Origin: Pararhizobium sp. YC-54
GTDB lineage: Bacteria > Pseudomonadota > Alphaproteobacteria > Rhizobiales > Rhizobiaceae
Assembly (NCBI RefSeq): GCF_025847205.1
Contig: NZ_JAOYTH010000013.1
Coordinates: 124,001-188,000, forward strand
DNA length: 64,000 nucleotides
Direction: 5' to 3'
The notes beneath the pieces were generated by a model that worked only from the letters and a program-made list of their open reading frames with translations, was not told the DNA's origin and searched no databases. How positions within the stretch are numbered: the first letter of the stretch is position 1; every line of letters starts with the position of its first letter. A program made the translations under genes and the position numbers. This document shows, piece by piece, positions 60,719 through 64,000 of the stretch.

Positions 60719-62244
60719 GCCGCCACTCCCGCAACAACCGGCTGGACCGCCGTCAGACGCCGCCACAGCGGCGCCATCGCTTCGGCAATATCCCGATAAA
60801 GAGCGTAGCGCCGCGCATAATGCGCCTCAAGTAAGACGTTCTGACGATAATGCCGTTCGGTGCGCACCATGGCCGCAGCACCGGCTGCGAAGTCAGAAAA
60901 GACGCCGACGCCGGTTCCGGCCGCAATCGCCGCCCCGAGCGCGCCGGTTTCGCGCGACCTTGCAACGGATACCGGAACGCCGAGCACATCGGCAAAGATC
61001 TGCGGCCAGATCAGGCTGCGCGATCCGCCGCCGGACAGGACCGCCTCGCTAAACGGCGCACCGGCCGAGCGCATCGTCTCGATATGGGCGCGATGGCCGA
61101 AAGCCACGCCTTCCAGCACGGCGCGAACCAGATGTCCCTTCGTATGCCAGCCCGCAATGCCATAGAAACCGGCCCGTGCATTGCCGTCCTGCTGGGCACC
61201 GTAGAGGAAGGGATGATAGATCGGATCGTCAGACGCCGGCTCGATTGCGGCTGCGAATTCGCAGCAGACATCGAACGGCGAGCGCCCCTGCGGGCAGGCA
61301 TCCGCGAAGAATTCGCGGACCAGCCACTCAAGATTTGCCGCCGACGTGGCGCTTGATTCGATCGCCATATAGCGGTTTCGGTCGAAGGTCGACGACATGA
61401 ACACCGGGCCATTCAACTCCGGCCGGTCGATGATCACCTGATTGATGCTCCAGGTTCCGGCGATGATCGAGGCAGCGCCCGTGCGCGTCACGCCGGAACC
61501 GATCGCCGATGCCACCACGTCGAACAGGCCGCCGACAACCGGCGTACCCACGGCAAGGCCGGTCTGTGCGGCGGCTTCCACGGTCACATGCCCGGCAATA
61601 TCGGCGCTTTCGATCAAGGGCGGCAAAAGCTCCATGCATTCGCCCAGTCCATAGGCATCCATCAGGCCTTGATCGTAACGGCGGGCAGCAACGTTGAGCA
61701 GCCCGCAGCCGGTCATGTCCGAGACGTCGCTGACGCGCTTGCCGGTCAGCCGGTTGACGATGAAATCCTTGCAGAGGAAGACCGTGCCGATCTTGCCGAA
61801 GGTTTCCGGCCGGTGGCGTTTCAGCCAGGCCAGCAGCGTCGGCGTCTGCGACGGCCAGGGCCGCTGCTGGCCGAGCGGATAGGTCCGGTCGCCAACACCG
61901 GCATCCCGCCATTCGTCAACCAAGCCGGCCGCCCGCGTGTCGAGCGACTGGATGCCGAGAAGCGGCGCGCCTTCGCGATCGAGCGCATAGAGGCCGTTGC
62001 CATGCCCGGCACAACCGATCGCGGCGATGTACTCCGGCTTTATCTTCGCCTTTTCGATGCAGGCGCGGATGACGTGGCGTGCATTCGTCCAGAGTTCGTC
62101 CAGACCGCGCTCGACATGCCCCGGGCACGGCATGCGGCTGTGCCCTTCCTCGGATGCAGCGGCGATTTCGTTGCCCGCCCGGTCGAAAATCACCGCCTTG
62201 ATGACAGTGTTTCCGGCGTCGAGCCCCAAAAGATATTCTTTCAT
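60715..62244 (-). CDS. FGGY carbohydrate kinase, L-xylulose-kinase-like (LyxK)
   Basis: Protein of 509 residues: [20 protein letters not shown] at the N-terminus, [44 protein letters not shown] and [22 protein letters not shown] near the C-terminus. The blocks around [12 protein letters not shown] and YPL..Q..W resemble LyxK (L-xylulose kinase) more than glycerol kinase; a relationship to EryA-like kinases is also visible. Expected reaction: ATP-dependent phosphorylation of a ketose or polyol. It lies 32 bases after the aldolase gene and overlaps the GMC gene. Confidence 0.84.
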   Translation of the reverse strand: MKEYLLGLDAGNTVIKAVIFDRAGNEIAAASEEGHSRMPCPGHVERGLDELWTNARHVIRACIEKAKIKPEYIAAIGCAGHGNGLYALDREGAPLLGIQSLDTRAAGLVDEWRDAGVGDRTYPLGQQRPWPSQTPTLLAWLKRHRPETFGKIGTVFLCKDFIVNRLTGKRVSDVSDMTGCGLLNVAARRYDQGLMDAYGLGECMELLPPLIESADIAGHVTVEAAAQTGLAVGTPVVGGLFDVVASAIGSGVTRTGAASIIAGTWSINQVIIDRPELNGPVFMSSTFDRNRYMAIESSATSAANLEWLVREFFADACPQGRSPFDVCCEFAAAIEPASDDPIYHPFLYGAQQDGNARAGFYGIAGWHTKGHLVRAVLEGVAFGHRAHIETMRSAGAPFSEAVLSGGGSRSLIWPQIFADVLGVPVSVARSRETGALGAAIAAGTGVGVFSDFAAGAAAMVRTERHYRQNVLLEAHYARRYALYRDIAEAMAPLWRRLTAVQPVVAGVAA

Positions 62245-62276
62245 TCTGAACCCCTCCCAAGGTTCGAAATCGCTAC

Positions 62277-63119
62277 TCAGCCCTGCTGATAGAGCGCGAA
62301 GGCCTGTTCGCCGCTCGCGTCCTCATGCACGATTGCCATCAGCCCGCGCACAACGGCGCTCGGATTGGCGTGCTGATAGATGTTGCGCCCGTAGACCATG
62401 CCCATTGCGCCCTGCCGCATCAAGGCCGCAGATTTGTCGAACACCGCGCGGAGGTCTTCCTTGCCACCACCGCGCACCAGAACCGGGCAGCGCGCCGCCT
62501 CCACGACCCTGTGAAAATCTTCCGCGTTGTCGGTCGGGTCGGCCTTGACGATATCGGCGCCCATCTCGCGGGCCAGGCGCGTCAGCGTGACGATCTTGTC
62601 GGCATCGCCATCGACCATGTAGCCGCCCTTTTCGGTCACCGGCTGCATCACCAGCGGCTCGATCATCAGCGGCATGCCGTATTTGTCGCAATCGGCGCGC
62701 ACGCGGGAAATATTCTGCACGCATTGGCGAAACAGGTCCGGCTCGTCCGGCAGCATGAACAGGTTGACGACGACGCAGGCCGCATCCATCTCAAGCGCAC
62801 CGATCAGCGGCTCGGCCTCGTTCTGCAGCACCGCCCACATGTCGCGGTGGCGGATGCGGTTATAGGGATTGCCCATGTCGATGCGCATGACCAGCGCCGG
62901 CTTGTCCTTGCCGGGCACGTCCTGCAACAGGTCCGCCTGGCCGTAGTTCATCTGGATCGCATCCGGGCCGGCAGAAACCAGCGCCTTGACGACAGCCTGA
63001 ATGTCCTCCAGCCCACTCAGGAAGGACGGTTCGTTGCAGACGCCGTGATCGATCGCCACGTCGAGGCAGCGGCCGCCGCCGAACAGCCGGTTCATCCGGA
63101 CTTTGCTGTTGTGTCGCAT
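62277..63119 (-). CDS. Class I aldolase, LsrF/DeoC-FbaB type
   Basis: Protein of 280 residues, TIM-barrel class I aldolase family. CLDVAIDHGVCNEPSFL is at about residues 18-34, ADIVKADPTDN contains the likely Schiff-base Lys (about residue 191), and VLVRGGGKEDLRAVFD is the phosphate-binding glycine loop. This group includes LsrF and the LacD/FbaB-type aldolases. With the kinase and FAD dehydrogenase it could split a ketose phosphate. It overlaps the GlpD-like gene by 28 bases, indicating tight coupling. Confidence 0.85.
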   Translation of the reverse strand: MRHNSKVRMNRLFGGGRCLDVAIDHGVCNEPSFLSGLEDIQAVVKALVSAGPDAIQMNYGQADLLQDVPGKDKPALVMRIDMGNPYNRIRHRDMWAVLQNEAEPLIGALEMDAACVVVNLFMLPDEPDLFRQCVQNISRVRADCDKYGMPLMIEPLVMQPVTEKGGYMVDGDADKIVTLTRLAREMGADIVKADPTDNAEDFHRVVEAARCPVLVRGGGKEDLRAVFDKSAALMRQGAMGMVYGRNIYQHANPSAVVRGLMAIVHEDASGEQAFALYQQG

Positions 63120-64000
63120 TCTGTGCTCCTTGGTTCGTTCCTTGCGGAAAGCATGTCTTCGTCGACGCCATGGCGTTCGTTGAGAAGGGTGAGAAAACGG
63201 GTGCGCTCGGTCGCGCGCTGCGCTGGGCTCCAGTGTTTTTCCTGCGCCAGCAGCTCGAGCACGGCATCCATCATGTCGAATGAAAGCTCTCCCGAGACGG
63301 CCAGCGTCGTGCGCCGTAAAAGCAGGTCGTCGAGATGTTCCGCCGCCTCATGGCGGATCAGGAACTGCAATTCGCGCACCGAGTAGCCGGCATGCGGCAG
63401 CGGTGCATCGGGGCCTGCGGCGATGAAACCGGCGATCGCTTCTGCATCCGTGCCGTAGCGGCCAAACAGCTCAGCCATCCGCTCACCGGACATGTTCTTG
63501 GCTGTAGCGGCATGCGCAAGCCAGGCGGGCACATTGGCAGGAAATGCCCGCCCGCCGCCGATCGGCCGGTCGGTCGTCGCAACGCGGCGCTGCCTGCCGA
63601 GCCGTTCCAGGGCCATGTCGGCCGCCAGTTCCCCGAAGGACCGGAACGTCGTCCACTTGCCACCGATCATGCACAGCACCGGCGGGCCGCCGTCGCCCGG
63701 TTCCACGACCGTACAGAAATGATCGCGCGGAATGCGACCGGTAAAGCTGTCGGTGCTGGCCGGCAGCGGCCGCACGCCGGAAAACTGGAAGACGATCTCG
63801 TCCTGCCGGATGACGATATCAGGCAGAACGAAGGCGAGCGATTGCAGGATGTAATCCCGCTCGTCGGCCTCGCAGCGCACCGTTCCCGGATCATCGACGC
63901 GGATATCGGTGGAACCGACCAGAACCTTGCCGAGATAGGGAAACAGGATGCAGATCCGCCCGTCCTCGTTCTCGTAATAGATCATGTGATCGGCAAGGGC
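63092..64000 (-). CDS. GlpD-like FAD-dependent dehydrogenase (5' end outside window)
   Basis: The C-terminal 302 residues are visible and the N-terminus with the FAD-binding motif lies beyond the right edge. The reading frame stays open to base 64000. Family blocks seen are MIYYENEDGRICILFPYLGK, STDIRVDDPG, FQFSGVRPLPASTDSF and GGKWTTFRSFGELAADMALE, followed by the C-terminal helical domain (about 160 residues). It oxidises glycerol 3-phosphate or another polyol phosphate. Its segments differ clearly from the GlpD-like protein at 6628-8142 (for example GGKWTTFRSF here, GGKITTFRKL there), so the two are not a recent duplication. It is the most upstream gene seen of an operon with aldolase, kinase and GMC oxidoreductase. 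Confidence 0.88.
   Translation of the reverse strand, partial: ALADHMIYYENEDGRICILFPYLGKVLVGSTDIRVDDPGTVRCEADERDYILQSLAFVLPDIVIRQDEIVFQFSGVRPLPASTDSFTGRIPRDHFCTVVEPGDGGPPVLCMIGGKWTTFRSFGELAADMALERLGRQRRVATTDRPIGGGRAFPANVPAWLAHAATAKNMSGERMAELFGRYGTDAEAIAGFIAAGPDAPLPHAGYSVRELQFLIRHEAAEHLDDLLLRRTTLAVSGELSFDMMDAVLELLAQEKHWSPAQRATERTRFLTLLNERHGVDEDMLSARNEPRSTECDTTAKSG

Noticed and set aside
59051..60799. Open frame of 582 codons on the plus strand
   Set aside because: Antisense shadow of the GMC oxidoreductase gene, which has complete FAD and active-site motifs.

Overview
The window is a GC-rich stretch with rhizobial (Rhizobium/Agrobacterium-like, Alphaproteobacteria) gene content. The reasons are the many ABC uptake operons each paired with its own LacI, SorC, ROK or TetR regulator, an erythritol-type (ery) gene set, GlpV/P/Q/S/T-style polyol transport genes, DUF993 and DUF3095 proteins, and frequent ATGA/GTGA start-stop overlaps. 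I saw no rRNA, tRNA, CRISPR array, insertion sequence, integrase or phage gene. The window begins inside a LacI gene and ends inside a GlpD-like gene.

Region 1 (1-2466): a truncated LacI repressor divergent from a DUF993 (dihydrodipicolinate-synthase-like) gene. Two related LacI-type palindromes lie between them. Region 2 (2476-18192, minus strand): a long, tightly packed polyol operon read from a SorC/EryD-like regulator. It has a Tat-type binding protein, two permeases, two unequal ABC ATPases, an EryA-like kinase, a D-2-hydroxyacid dehydrogenase, a FucA-like aldolase, a GlpD/EryB-like dehydrogenase, a second class II aldolase, a second FGGY kinase, a HAD-IIA phosphatase and an EryC-like epimerase. 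It contains the first steps of tetritol catabolism, but the usual TpiB/RpiB finishing isomerases are absent and aldolases are present instead.

Region 3 (18517-43501): a cell-envelope and second-messenger island of mostly unassigned genes. It holds an FkbM methyltransferase, a small methyltransferase, a DUF3095 cyclase-like protein, a UDP-sugar dehydrogenase, a class III nucleotidyl cyclase, a complete peptide-type ABC importer, three glycosyltransferases, two more methyltransferase-like genes, a 905-residue ABC-exporter-like protein whose ATPase motifs are all degenerate, a stand-alone cyclic-nucleotide-binding protein, a metallophosphoesterase, an MBL-fold hydrolase, a polysaccharide deacetylase and a GT4 enzyme. 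This is the best candidate in the window for an undescribed system: cyclic-nucleotide-controlled glycan or glycolipid assembly.

Region 4 (43732-49391): a LacI-controlled operon with an amino-acid-type binding protein, an unusual long permease, a GH1 beta-glucosidase and a short-chain dehydrogenase, but no ATPase. Region 5 (49417-57005): a sugar ABC importer with a SIS-domain isomerase/deglycase and a PfkB kinase, resembling fructosamine utilisation, divergent from a ROK regulator. Region 6 (57002-59070): a TetR regulator divergent from an NAD(P)-binding protein and a DUF1772 membrane protein. Region 7 (59093-64000): a second polyol-type operon with a GlpD-like dehydrogenase (partial), an LsrF/DeoC-type aldolase, an L-xylulose-kinase-like enzyme and a GMC oxidoreductase.

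Recurring themes are the kinase + FAD polyol-phosphate dehydrogenase + aldolase module at both ends of the window, strong hairpins between the binding-protein gene and the first permease gene in three ABC operons, and palindromic operators beside four of the local regulators.
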